From Nocardioides panzhihuensis (GTDB lineage: Bacteria > Actinomycetota > Actinomycetes > Propionibacteriales > Nocardioidaceae), in contig NZ_JACBZR010000001.1 of NCBI RefSeq assembly GCF_013408335.1, positions 3,697,501 to 3,761,500 on the forward strand: DNA of 64,000 bases, read 5' to 3'. This document shows, piece by piece, positions 52,379 to 60,706 of this stretch. The position numbers were made by a program, and so were the translations under genes. Positions within the stretch are counted from its first letter, which is position 1. Each line of letters opens with the position of its first letter. Below the pieces are notes generated by a model. It was given only the letters and a program-made list of their open reading frames with translations. It made no database searches and was not told the DNA's origin.

Positions 52379-53437
52379 TCAGACGACCCAGCGGGGCTTC
52401 GCCCGGTCGACCAAGTAGGTCAGATCGTCGAGGACGTCGTACCCCATCTGCTGCGCAATGTGCAGGGTGTCGATCATGACCCAGTTGTCGATGATCTTGT
52501 TCTGGTCGTCGAGGCGATACCAGTCAGCGACCCGCATCTCGATGCGCCGCCCGGTGGGAGGCAGACCCAGCCACTGGCCGCCGGTGTGGTGGCCGTGCAG
52601 CGAAGGCCAGCCGCCGGTGACCCCGAACAGCCCGTCGCCCGCCTGGATGTAATGACCCGGCGCATCCTCGGCGCCGCCCTCGACCCGCTCGAATCCGGTC
52701 CTGTCGGGGAACGCTTGGATGAACAGGGCCCCGTGATAGTCGTCGAATCCTCGTTGACCTCGGGTCGACCCGATGCCCGCCGGGCCGTACCAATTCATGT
52801 TGCAGTGCCAGTGCGGGCTGTGCTCGACCGTGGCGACGTGCTCGGCGAGGTCCTCACCGTCGCCCAGGCCGTCCTGCATCTCCCGCACGATCAGCATCGT
52901 CGTCGCACCACGTACGTTGTCGACGGTCGCACCAGTTGCACCGGTGTCGATCGGGGGAAGAGGCCACTGCTCGGCGCTGCCGGGCATCTGGCGGAACGGG
53001 TAGTAGCCGGCCTGGCGCATCACGTCGACGACGTCGAGGAGGATGTAGAGCTTGGCGATCCGACCGTCGACGACAACCGCGTTCGTACCGAACCGGAGGT
53101 ACGTCAGGCCGTGCGTCGCCGGGATCCCGCACCACGGCGCGGCCAGCGTGCCGAGCACGTGACCGAGCGTCGAGACGACATCGCGGCCCTCGTACGTGTC
53201 GGCGATCGCGATCCCGATCCGCTGCTCGTAGTCGGGGAACGAGGCACGCAGGGGTTCGAAGAACCCTTCAGCGGCTTCGTCCACTCCGTTCAAGGTGTTG
53301 AACGGATGGAAGACCTCGAAGGTGGCCTCCGGGTGGCAGTGCTCCGCGAGCACCGCTCGGCTCGCGCCCGGCGCGGCGGCCGCGAGTGCGTGCAGCATGC
53401 GGGTGACCAGCTGCTTGTCTTCTTCGTGCGAGCTCAT
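52379..53437 (-). CDS. Two-domain SnoaL/NTF2-like protein, family A copy 2
   Basis: 352 residues. Nearly the same blocks as the protein at 40105: FEVFHPFNTLNGVDEAAEGF, PATHGLTYLRFGTNAVVVDG, PHWHCNMNWYGPAGIGSTRG and DWYRLDDQNKIIDNWVMIDT. His and Asp in these blocks line the typical NTF2 pocket. Last gene of the large operon; ATG overlaps the aminotransferase stop. Having one family A gene at the end of each operon suggests a set function shared by both. Confidence 0.75.
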   Translation of the reverse strand: MSSHEEDKQLVTRMLHALAAAAPGASRAVLAEHCHPEATFEVFHPFNTLNGVDEAAEGFFEPLRASFPDYEQRIGIAIADTYEGRDVVSTLGHVLGTLAAPWCGIPATHGLTYLRFGTNAVVVDGRIAKLYILLDVVDVMRQAGYYPFRQMPGSAEQWPLPPIDTGATGATVDNVRGATTMLIVREMQDGLGDGEDLAEHVATVEHSPHWHCNMNWYGPAGIGSTRGQRGFDDYHGALFIQAFPDRTGFERVEGGAEDAPGHYIQAGDGLFGVTGGWPSLHGHHTGGQWLGLPPTGRRIEMRVADWYRLDDQNKIIDNWVMIDTLHIAQQMGYDVLDDLTYLVDRAKPRWVV

Positions 53438-54657
53438 GCGTGTGCCTCCACTTCGGTTGATGCTCGACGCGCCACCACGTCCGCGAGACTGTCGACGACG
53501 AAGTCGATCTCGGTCTCGGTGACGGTGAGTGGCGGCGCGAGCCGGATGGTGCTGCCGTGGGTGTCCTTCGCCAGTACGCCGAGCGCGGCCAGGTCCTCAC
53601 AGACCTGCCTGCCGGTGGCGACCGCGGGATCAATGTCGACGCCGGCCCACAAGCCGACGCCCCGGGTGGCGATCACTCCGGAGCCAACCAGACCCGCCAG
53701 CCGGCGGTGCAGGTGGGCGCCGACGCTCGCAGCGCGTTGTTGGTAGGTGCCGTCGGCGAGCAGCTCGATGACGGCCCGGCCGACCGCACAGGCCAGCGGG
53801 TTGCCGCCGAAGGTGCTGCCGTGGTCCCCCGGCCGCAGCACCGCGAGCACGGACGCGTCCGCGATGACTGCCGCGACGGGCATGATCCCACCGCCCAACG
53901 CCTTGCCGAGCAGATAGACGTCAGGCGACACGTCCCACAGGTCGCAGGCAAAGGTCGCTCCGGTACGGCCGAGGCCCGACTGGATCTCATCGGCGATCAG
54001 CAGGGCGCCGTGCTCGTCGCAGAGGCGGCGTACGTCGGCCAGGTAGCCCTCCGGCGGGACCACCACACCGGCCTCGCCCTGGATCGGTTCGATCAGGACG
54101 GCCACTGTGGTCTCGTCGATCGCGGCGGCCATCGCGTCGGAATCACCGAACGCCACCTGGCGAAACCCGCCGGCGAAGGGGCCGAACCCGGACTTCGCCT
54201 GCGGGTCGGTGGAGAACCCGACGATGGTCGTGGTGCGGCCGTGGAAGTTGCCGTCGGCGACGACGATCGTGGCCCGGTCGACGGGGACGCCCTTGACCTC
54301 GTAGCCCCACTTCCGCGCCACCTTGATCGCGCTCTCGACAGCCTCGGCACCGGTGTTCATCGGCAGCACCATGTCCTTGCCCGCCATCTCGGCCAGCTCC
54401 GCACAGAAGTGCCCCAGCTGGTCGTGGTGGAACGCCCTGCTGGTCAGGGTGATCCGCTCCAGCTGAGCCTGGGTGGCCGCGACGAGCGCGGGGTGACGAT
54501 GTCCGAAGTTGAGCGATGAGTAGCCGGCGAGGCAGTCGAGGTAGCGCCGTCCGTCCGCGTCGGTGACCCACGCACCTTCACCGTGGGAGAGCACCACGTC
54601 GAGCGGATGGTAGTTGTGGGCGCCGTGTCGCTCCTCGAGCGCTATGGGCGACGTCAA
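53434..54657 (-). CDS. Class III aminotransferase, ornithine aminotransferase-like
   Basis: 407 residues. HNYHPLDVVLSHGEGAWVTD and RYLDCLAGYSSLNFGHRHP at the N-terminus match ornithine-oxo-acid transaminases (RocD). Then VLPMNTGAEAVESAIK, DEIQSGLGRTG and the PLP lysine in YLLGKALGGGIMP (about residue 258). It moves an amino group from an omega-amino compound to 2-oxoglutarate. In this operon the substrate may be an amino or keto intermediate of the imported compound rather than ornithine. Overlaps both neighbours by 4 bp. Confidence 0.88.
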   Translation of the reverse strand: MTSPIALEERHGAHNYHPLDVVLSHGEGAWVTDADGRRYLDCLAGYSSLNFGHRHPALVAATQAQLERITLTSRAFHHDQLGHFCAELAEMAGKDMVLPMNTGAEAVESAIKVARKWGYEVKGVPVDRATIVVADGNFHGRTTTIVGFSTDPQAKSGFGPFAGGFRQVAFGDSDAMAAAIDETTVAVLIEPIQGEAGVVVPPEGYLADVRRLCDEHGALLIADEIQSGLGRTGATFACDLWDVSPDVYLLGKALGGGIMPVAAVIADASVLAVLRPGDHGSTFGGNPLACAVGRAVIELLADGTYQQRAASVGAHLHRRLAGLVGSGVIATRGVGLWAGVDIDPAVATGRQVCEDLAALGVLAKDTHGSTIRLAPPLTVTETEIDFVVDSLADVVARRASTEVEAHA

Positions 54658-55625
54658 CGAGCACCGACCTGCGCGAGCAGAGCGACCTCGTTGTACTCAA
54701 CCCACTCGGCCGTGACCAGATCGCCTCGGACATGGATGTGGTGCAGGCACATGACCGACACCGGACGCTCCTCTCCGGCAGCGTTCGTCGCGGTCCCGGT
54801 CACGCGGTAGCGGACCGCCACCCTCGAACGCTGCGGGCTGTCGTCGTTCCAGTAGAGCTCGTCGAGCTCCAGACGCAGATCGGGCAGCAGGTCCAGCCAG
54901 CGCTGCACCTCCGCCTTCGCGCCCTCCGGCCCGAAGCCGAGACGGGTCGTGCCGAAGGAGTACGGCGCGCCCGGCGCGTAGTGGCGGTCCGCGACCGTGA
55001 GGTCGCGACGGTTGTAGAGACCATCGAGCACCTCCCGCACCACCGCGCCGGCGCCGTCGATCACCCCAGGCATCGCGGGAACCGTCGCTCCGAAGCTCTT
55101 GGTCGTGGCGGCGGCCTCGTCTCCGAGAGGCATCTTGGACCGGCGGTTGTTGGCCACCGATTCCTCGAGCGAGAACCCGAGCTGCTCCACGAAGGCCTTC
55201 CCGTTGCCGGCGGCCCACTCCTCGACGTACTGGTCCCCGACGACGATGCAGTTCGAGATCGAGCTGTTCACGAGCTTGCGCCCGGTCGGCTCCCCCAGGC
55301 TGCTGACACCGTCGTGCGTCCCACGTGCGATCCACCGCATCGAGGTGCGGTAGCCCCGCTCGTCGTCGCCGGTCCAGATGGTGTCGTCGATGATTCCGTA
55401 GTAGTCGGAGAATCCACGACGGCGGTCGATCGTGTCCCGGGTGACGACGGCCTCTCCGACCATGTCACCGCCGTCGGTCCAGATGATCGTGCCGGGCAGG
55501 TACCAGTTGGGCACCAGCTCGGGCTGCTTGTCGTTCCAGATCTGGTAGGTCGTCCGCTCGACGAAGTCGACGATGTCCACGTAGGGGTAGCCCGCCATCG
55601 AGGTGGTCGCGTGTGTTTCAGCCAT
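54654..55625 (-). CDS. Two-domain SnoaL/NTF2-like protein, family B copy 2
   Basis: 323 residues from the ATG at 55625 (AGGA, 6-nt spacing; a second ATG at 55631 is too close to it). Blocks DIVDFVERTTYQIWN, IIDDTIWTGDDERGYRTSMR and VVGDQYVEEWAAG match the protein at 41249. The start overlaps the 3' end of the aldolase gene, just past the 15-bp repeats, so repeat changes there could alter its translation. A much longer open frame running back through the repeats is spurious. Confidence 0.75.
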   Translation of the reverse strand: MAETHATTSMAGYPYVDIVDFVERTTYQIWNDKQPELVPNWYLPGTIIWTDGGDMVGEAVVTRDTIDRRRGFSDYYGIIDDTIWTGDDERGYRTSMRWIARGTHDGVSSLGEPTGRKLVNSSISNCIVVGDQYVEEWAAGNGKAFVEQLGFSLEESVANNRRSKMPLGDEAAATTKSFGATVPAMPGVIDGAGAVVREVLDGLYNRRDLTVADRHYAPGAPYSFGTTRLGFGPEGAKAEVQRWLDLLPDLRLELDELYWNDDSPQRSRVAVRYRVTGTATNAAGEERPVSVMCLHHIHVRGDLVTAEWVEYNEVALLAQVGAR

Positions 55626-56535
55626 TGACATTCCTAGCTCTCGTTCGGGTGGGACTCGTTCGGTGGGACTCGTTCGGGTGGGACTCGTTCGGGTGGGACT
55701 CGTTCGGGTGGGACTCGTTCGGGTGGGACTCGTTCGGGTGGGACTCGTTCGGGTGGGACTCGTTCGGGTGGGAAATGTATGTGGCGCCCGCCTGCGCCCA
55801 GTCGCCGAGGCAGCGGTCGATCGCGGCCTGGGCGTTGAGCACGACCAGCTGAGCACCGCTGTCGAACGCGGCGCCGACGCCCTTCGCATCCGATGCCAGC
55901 GCGAGAACCGGCGCGCCGGCCTCCTGCGCGGCCGCCCACACCTGACGACACGCCACGTCAGCGGCGCCGGCGTCGTACCCGAGGGTGGCCCCCAGGTCAC
56001 TGAGGCCAACCCAGAGCGCATCGACCCCTTCGGTGCCCGCGATGGCCCCGGCGTTCTCGACGCCTTGGGCGTCCTCGACCATGGCGACCACCACGGTGCG
56101 CCGAGCCGCGTCGGCTGCGTGCTCCGACCCCGCGGCCTTCCCCCACCGACCTGCCGGCGTATAGGTCGCGAACCCGCGATCCCCCAGCGGGGGGTAGTGG
56201 GCCGCACGGACCGCATCGACGGCTTGCTCAGCCGACTGGACATGCGGAACGACGATTCCTTCAGCGCCTGCATCGAGGACCCGCAGCGCCAGCGCGGCCT
56301 CGCCACCACCGATCCGGACGATGGTCGGCAGACCGACCGCGCGGGCGGCGACAACATGGTCGGCCAGCACCTGCTGGTCGGCGAATCCGTGCTCGGTGTC
56401 GAGAAGGACGAAGTCGTAGCCGTTGTGACCGGCCATGTCGATCAGCATCGTCGCCGGCGTGCGCACCAAGATGCCGAGCAGCCGCTCGCCGCGAGCCATC
56501 CGCTGCTTGAGCGGCACGTTCTCCTCGCGGTTCAT
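55618..56535 (-). CDS. HpcH/HpaI-type aldolase with a repeat-encoded C-terminal tail
   Basis: 305 residues from the ATG at 56535. TIM-barrel class II aldolase features: GYDFVLLDTEHGFAD, VRIGGGEAALALRVLDAGA, EGIVVPHVQSAEQA, ATYTPAGRWGKAAG and VVVAMVEDAQGVENAGAI with the metal Glu/Asp. It cleaves a 4-hydroxy-2-oxo acid, giving pyruvate or a relative plus an aldehyde. The enzyme proper ends near residue 252. Then SHPNE is repeated seven times, followed by SHRTSPTRTRARNVNG after a 1-nt change in phase within the repeat. Confidence 0.87.
   Translation of the reverse strand: MNREENVPLKQRMARGERLLGILVRTPATMLIDMAGHNGYDFVLLDTEHGFADQQVLADHVVAARAVGLPTIVRIGGGEAALALRVLDAGAEGIVVPHVQSAEQAVDAVRAAHYPPLGDRGFATYTPAGRWGKAAGSEHAADAARRTVVVAMVEDAQGVENAGAIAGTEGVDALWVGLSDLGATLGYDAGAADVACRQVWAAAQEAGAPVLALASDAKGVGAAFDSGAQLVVLNAQAAIDRCLGDWAQAGATYISHPNESHPNESHPNESHPNESHPNESHPNESHPNESHRTSPTRTRARNVNG
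55641..55773 (-). repeat. 15-bp tandem repeat (nine units) in the aldolase 3' end
   Basis: The plus-strand unit is TCGTTCGGGTGGGAC. Units start at 55641, 55656 (14 nt, one G missing), 55670, 55685, 55700, 55715, 55730, 55745 and 55760 (last unit ends after 14 nt). The full units are identical. Read on the minus strand, 15 bp is five codons, giving SHPNE. The short second unit shifts the frame and sets where the aldolase stops. Confidence 0.95.
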
Positions 56536-57305
56536 CGGGCCACCATCCCCGCCGACAGGTCGATGTCCGCGGCCGTCAGGCCCGGCATCTGCAGCATGGC
56601 GACGAGCGCCTGGCCGACCTCGTCCTCCTCCACCATCCGCCCGAGCGCCGAGCGGCCGACGAACGCCTGCTCGGCCTCGTCGCGGCTGACACCGGTGCGC
56701 TCGGCCTCCAGACGGAAGTTGCGCTCCATGCGCGGACCCTTCACCGGCCCCGGCGAGAGGGTGTTCACCCGCACCCCGAACGGCCCGGTCTCCGCCGCCA
56801 GGGTCGTGGTCAGGCCGATCACGGCCATCTTCGAAGCGCAGTACGGCGTACGCCGCGCCAGCGGGCGCTTGCCACTGACCGACGCCACGTTGACGATGTC
56901 GCCAGCACCCGCCGCGATCATCGGCGGCAGGAACGCCTGACACATCAGGAACACCCCACGCACGTTGGTCGCGAAGACCGCGTCCCAGTCGTCGGGATCG
57001 ATGTCGACCAGATCCGCCACCGGCCCGGGAACACCGGCATTGTTGACCAGGATGCTGATCTGCTCGTCGTGGAGCGTCTCGGCGAGCTCCGCCACTGACC
57101 CCGGATCGGCGACGTCACATGTCTCGATCCGGCACCGGTCCGCCGGGGCCTCGATCTGTTGGCGTGCCGCCTCGAGCTTGCTCAGGTCGCGGCCGACCAG
57201 GATCAGCCGAGCTCCTGCTGCGTACAGTCGCCGCGCCATCGCCTGGCCGAGGCCGTTCCCCGCACCGGAGACCAGCGCGGTGCGCCCCGCGAACGTCCCG
57301 CTCAT
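56532..57305 (-). CDS. Short-chain dehydrogenase/reductase
   Basis: 257 residues. NAD(P) motif ALVSGAGNGLGQAMARRL (about residues 9-26), NNAG (about 88-91), catalytic Ser in VNVASVSGKRPL, YCASK (about 155-159) and LSPGPVKGPRME. Classical SDR that oxidises an alcohol or reduces a ketone. Sits between the aldolase and the HisD-like gene with ATGA overlaps on both sides. Pairing of an SDR with an HpsN-like enzyme is known in dihydroxypropanesulfonate breakdown, but that substrate is only a guess here. Confidence 0.9.
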   Translation of the reverse strand: MSGTFAGRTALVSGAGNGLGQAMARRLYAAGARLILVGRDLSKLEAARQQIEAPADRCRIETCDVADPGSVAELAETLHDEQISILVNNAGVPGPVADLVDIDPDDWDAVFATNVRGVFLMCQAFLPPMIAAGAGDIVNVASVSGKRPLARRTPYCASKMAVIGLTTTLAAETGPFGVRVNTLSPGPVKGPRMERNFRLEAERTGVSRDEAEQAFVGRSALGRMVEEDEVGQALVAMLQMPGLTAADIDLSAGMVAR

Positions 57306-58606
57306 CGTTCGGGCGCCCAGGGCAACGAGCCCTCGCCGTACTTCGCGGCGCGGACGTCGCCGGACCTGGCGTGGCCCTCGAAGAGCTCCACGCGGCTGGC
57401 GCGTCCACAGACCTCGCCGAGCAACGCCGAGGACGCGGGGTCGCTGACCTCCTGGTAGGTGACGGTCTTGAGGTACTTACCGACCCACAGGCCGCCGGTG
57501 TAGCGTGCGGCTCCCTTCGTGGGCAGCACGTGGTTGGTGCCGATCACCTTGTCGCCGTAGGAGACGCAGGTGCCCTCGCCCAGGAACAGTGCGCCGTAGT
57601 CGCGCATCAGGTCCAGCGCCTTCCTCGGCTCGGCGGTCAGCACCTCGACATGCTCGGAGGCGAAGGTGTCCGCGAGGGCGTACGCCTCCTCCAGGGAACC
57701 CACCACGTGGACCTCACCGTGGTCGCGCCAGGCCGGCTCGGCGAAGTCGCGGGTCGGCATCTCCGGGAGCAGCCGGTCGATGTGGTCCATCGCCTCGCGC
57801 GCGACGCGCTCGCTGGTCGTGATCAGCACCGCCGGGGAGTCGGGGCCGTGCTCGGCCTGGCTGAGCAGGTCGACAGCGACCACGAACGGGTCGGCGTCAT
57901 CGTCGGCGATCACCAGGATCTCCGTCGGACCGGCGAACAGGTCGATGCCGACCTCCCCGAACAGCTGACGCTTGGCCTCGGCGACGTACGCGTTGCCGGG
58001 GCCGGCGATCAGGTCGACGCGCTTCATGCTCGGCGTGCCGACCGCCATGGCGGTCACTGCCTGGACGCCACCGAGCAGGTAGATCTCGTCGGCACCCGCG
58101 AGGTGGGCAGCTGCGACGGTCGCCGCCGGGATCTCGCCGCGGATCGGCGGCGTGCAGGCGACCACCCGCTCCACGCCGGCGACCTTCGCGGTGATGATGG
58201 TCATGTGGGCGGAGGCGGTCAGCGGATACCGGCCACCTGGGATGTACGCGCCCGCGGCGGCTACCGGCACATGGCGGTGGCCGAGGGTCACGCCGGGAAG
58301 CGTGGTGATCTCGACGTCGCGCATCGACTCGCGCTGAGCGGTGGCGAAGGTGCGCACCTGCTCCTGGACGAAGCGGATGTCGTCGATGACCTGGGCGGGT
58401 ACACCGGCCACGATCTTCTCGATCTGCGACTCGCTGAGCCGGAACGACGAGGGCGTCCAGCTGTCGAACTTCTCGGAGTAGTCGCGCACCGCGTCGTCAC
58501 CGCGCTCGCGGATGTCGCTGATGATCGACTCGACGGCCTTCCGCACCTCGACGGTGCTGGTTCCGGCGTGGATGGTCGGGTTCGCGGACTTCAGGACTTC
58601 AGTCAT
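57302..58606 (-). CDS. HisD-like four-electron alcohol dehydrogenase (HpsN-type)
   Basis: 434 residues. All histidinol-dehydrogenase zinc and catalytic residues are present: Gln/His in LLSQAEHGPDSPAVL, Glu-His in FASEHVEVL, Asp in SYGDKVIGTNHVLPT and His in ELFEGHARSGDVR. The RYTGGLWVGKYLKTVTYQEV block and the sulfopropanediol-dehydrogenase-like features set it apart from biosynthetic HisD, and no his genes are near. It should oxidise a primary alcohol to a carboxylate with 2 NAD+. The true substrate in this cluster is unknown. Confidence 0.87.
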   Translation of the reverse strand: MTEVLKSANPTIHAGTSTVEVRKAVESIISDIRERGDDAVRDYSEKFDSWTPSSFRLSESQIEKIVAGVPAQVIDDIRFVQEQVRTFATAQRESMRDVEITTLPGVTLGHRHVPVAAAGAYIPGGRYPLTASAHMTIITAKVAGVERVVACTPPIRGEIPAATVAAAHLAGADEIYLLGGVQAVTAMAVGTPSMKRVDLIAGPGNAYVAEAKRQLFGEVGIDLFAGPTEILVIADDDADPFVVAVDLLSQAEHGPDSPAVLITTSERVAREAMDHIDRLLPEMPTRDFAEPAWRDHGEVHVVGSLEEAYALADTFASEHVEVLTAEPRKALDLMRDYGALFLGEGTCVSYGDKVIGTNHVLPTKGAARYTGGLWVGKYLKTVTYQEVSDPASSALLGEVCGRASRVELFEGHARSGDVRAAKYGEGSLPWAPER

Positions 58607-59378
58607 TTCGGGCTCTCCGTGTGGTTGGGGCAGGGGTCGTCAGTGATGGTGAGGCTGCGACGGGTGCTGTCTCGTGCCACCACGCATTGATCGTCGTGGC
58701 CGCACCGATGGGGTCCTCGATGGTGAGGAGATGGCCGAGTCCGGGCAGAACTCGAAGGGTGGACGACGGCAACGCCGCCGCAATCTCCTCGTGCCGCTCG
58801 ACCTGGCAGAGGAGGTCTCGCTCCCCCGCCACGACGAGGGTGGGCGTCGGCACGACCTCGAGCGCCGGCCGGACGTCGCCTCGACTGTGCTGGACGGCGA
58901 GCTGGTCGAGATAGCGGTCCGCTCCGACCGCCTCAGCCATGGCGACGGCCCGGTCGACCCGAGGGACCGTAGCCCCCTCGGGAGCCCACATGGTGATGGC
59001 GTGGTCCTTGACGACCTGGTCGAAACGTCCTTCGCGCACCCGCTGCGCGGAGGCGTCCCAGGCAGCGCGCTGGTCGGCCCGCGAGGAGCGGGCGTTCGTC
59101 GAGACCAGCACCATGGCCGCAAGCGCGTCCGGCTCCTGCGCTGCCGCGGCCATCGTGACGATGGCACCGAGCGAGAGGCCGATCACGCCCACCGGCCCCG
59201 GGACCCACTCCACTTCCAGCAGCAGGTCCCGGGCGGCATCGGCCAACGAGCGGCCGGACAGGTCCAGGTCGCGACACTCCCCCACCTCGAGCCAAGGGTC
59301 CATCGCCGTGAACACCTCAGAGGTGCAGAGCATGCCTGGCAGGCGCAGCCAGGTCATGCCGTCCGAGCCGTCGTCCAT
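58599..59378 (-). CDS. Alpha/beta hydrolase
   Basis: 259 residues from the ATG at 59378, the first start after the cupin stop. Oxyanion/lid start LRLPGMLCTSEVF, nucleophile elbow GVIGLSLGAIV (Ser near residue 90), and the C-terminal catalytic LPGLGHLLTIEDP His. PdhX/RutD-like small hydrolase; it could open a lactone or ester. Overlaps the HisD-like start by 8 nt. The ribosome site is weak, so an ATG at 59357 is possible. Confidence 0.8.
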   Translation of the reverse strand: MDDGSDGMTWLRLPGMLCTSEVFTAMDPWLEVGECRDLDLSGRSLADAARDLLLEVEWVPGPVGVIGLSLGAIVTMAAAAQEPDALAAMVLVSTNARSSRADQRAAWDASAQRVREGRFDQVVKDHAITMWAPEGATVPRVDRAVAMAEAVGADRYLDQLAVQHSRGDVRPALEVVPTPTLVVAGERDLLCQVERHEEIAAALPSSTLRVLPGLGHLLTIEDPIGAATTINAWWHETAPVAASPSLTTPAPTTRRARND

Positions 59379-59385
59379 GAACAGC

Positions 59386-60516
59386 TCAGTCGTCGAGCGT
59401 GGAGTAGCGAACGACGTCCCAAGGGGCAACGTACCCCGCGGCGTCGGGGGCGTATCCCTTGTCCAGAGCATGCCGTGCCGCCTCAGCCGGCCACTCCAGT
59501 CGGACCCGTCCGTCACCGCTGTTCACGATGAGCATCTGCGCCTCGTCGTCCAGAGCGACGAAACGCCGCCAGGCACCGCTCGGCACCGACACGGTGTCGT
59601 AGGGCTCGAGCTCGATCTCGATCTCGTCGCCGCCCTCGTTGAGCACGATCTGCCACCGACCGCGGTATCCCATGAGGACCTGCGTCTCCTCATGTCGATG
59701 GCGCAGCATGCCCTCGCCTGTCGTCGCACGAAGCCAGGCCGCGTTGAAGCTGTGCGGGTAGTGGATCGGCGGGATCTGGTCGCGGTCCTCGGTCATGCCA
59801 TATCCGATGACCGTCGCCAGCTCGGCGCCACCTCCGGGGAGGTCGCTGCACAGGAACGGTCGTTGGCTCCACGACAGATCCCGCTGCCTGACGACCCGCT
59901 CCTCCATCTGCTCGGCGGTCCAACGGCGCAGCCGGTCGATCTCGGCCTGAGGCATCGGCGGGACCAGCTCCGCATCGTCCGGCCGCGGGTCACCCGCATC
60001 GGTGTCGACGAGCTGGTTGTCGACCGTCAGGTAGAGACCGTGCTCCGCCGCTTCACGAAGCACGGAGGGGCCCCAGATGATGCCACCGGTGTTGTCGAGT
60101 CCGAGGATGGTGAACAACCAACCGTAGTCTCCGCCCACGTTGGTGAATCCTCTGAAGATCCACGTCGGGACGCTGACGATGTCGCCCTCTTCGCACAGGA
60201 ACTCACCGTCCGAACCGTCCGCACCCCATCGCACGCGCCAGCTGCCCTGCCAGTTGAGGAACACCTCGGCAGTGAAGTGGAGGTGCAGGTTGTTGACGAC
60301 GCCGTCCGGCATCGCGGCCGCGCCGATGTTGAATCCGTGGGGCTCCCTGAGGTTCACAACCTGTTCGGCGCTCTGGGTCACGCCCGGCCCGATGATCGAG
60401 TAGTTCTCCTTCGTGTCGCTCCCTGGCGTCTTGCAGTCGATGAACGCCTGGTTGCAGCTGACGTAGTCCGCGCGCCGGATCGTCCGACGAGCAAGCTCTG
60501 ATCCCTCGATGATCAC
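59386..60516 (-). CDS. Bicupin protein
   Basis: 376 residues with two cupin barrels. The first is near 75-135 (NNLHLHFTAEVFLNWQG and EGDIVSVPTWIFRGF) and the second near 265-330 (LRHRHEETQVLMGYRGRW and YDTVSVPSGAWRRF). Both keep metal-binding HxH...E patterns. Possibly a dioxygenase or isomerase. GTG start with GGGAGG 7 nt upstream; first gene of the eight-gene operon that runs to 52379. Confidence 0.82.
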   Translation of the reverse strand: MIIEGSELARRTIRRADYVSCNQAFIDCKTPGSDTKENYSIIGPGVTQSAEQVVNLREPHGFNIGAAAMPDGVVNNLHLHFTAEVFLNWQGSWRVRWGADGSDGEFLCEEGDIVSVPTWIFRGFTNVGGDYGWLFTILGLDNTGGIIWGPSVLREAAEHGLYLTVDNQLVDTDAGDPRPDDAELVPPMPQAEIDRLRRWTAEQMEERVVRQRDLSWSQRPFLCSDLPGGGAELATVIGYGMTEDRDQIPPIHYPHSFNAAWLRATTGEGMLRHRHEETQVLMGYRGRWQIVLNEGGDEIEIELEPYDTVSVPSGAWRRFVALDDEAQMLIVNSGDGRVRLEWPAEAARHALDKGYAPDAAGYVAPWDVVRYSTLDD

Positions 60517-60549
60517 TCAACATCCTCCCGTAGCTTCAGTGGCGTCGAA

Positions 60550-60577
60550 TGTATACGTATGTACCCGGGCTCGTCAA
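60550..60577 (-). promoter_or_regulatory. Promoter of the large catabolic operon with LacI-type operator
   Basis: On the minus strand: TTGACG (60577-60572), 16-nt spacer, TATACA (60555-60550). The operator GTATACGTATGT (60551-60562) overlaps the -10 and the spacer. The predicted start lies about 27 nt before the GTG of the bicupin gene. Confidence 0.65.
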
Positions 60578-60694
60578 GGCCTCTCAACCACCATCATTGA
60601 GCTGTTCACCCAGCTTCCCGATAGCCCGTCCATGAATGTCCCGCATGAATGTCCCGGCTCCGGACGACTCGGCTCCGGATTCCGTGCGCGGCGA

Positions 60695-60706
60695 GGATAC
60701 GTATGC
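60695..60706. promoter_or_regulatory. Upstream auxiliary LacI-type operator
   Basis: GGATACGTATGC matches the consensus at 11 of 12 positions, 144 bp upstream of the promoter operator; a looping arrangement is possible. No gene is supported in 60517-61118. Confidence 0.5.

Noticed and set aside
54654..56357. A 567-codon frame joining the SnoaL gene to a Thr/Ser/Pro-rich N-terminus
   Set aside because: The upstream part is the aldolase gene read in another frame through the 15-bp repeats; a ribosome site exists for the ATG at 55625.
57302..58606. Biosynthetic histidinol dehydrogenase (hisD)
   Set aside because: No other histidine genes are near, the operon is catabolic, and the C-terminal block is of the HpsN type.
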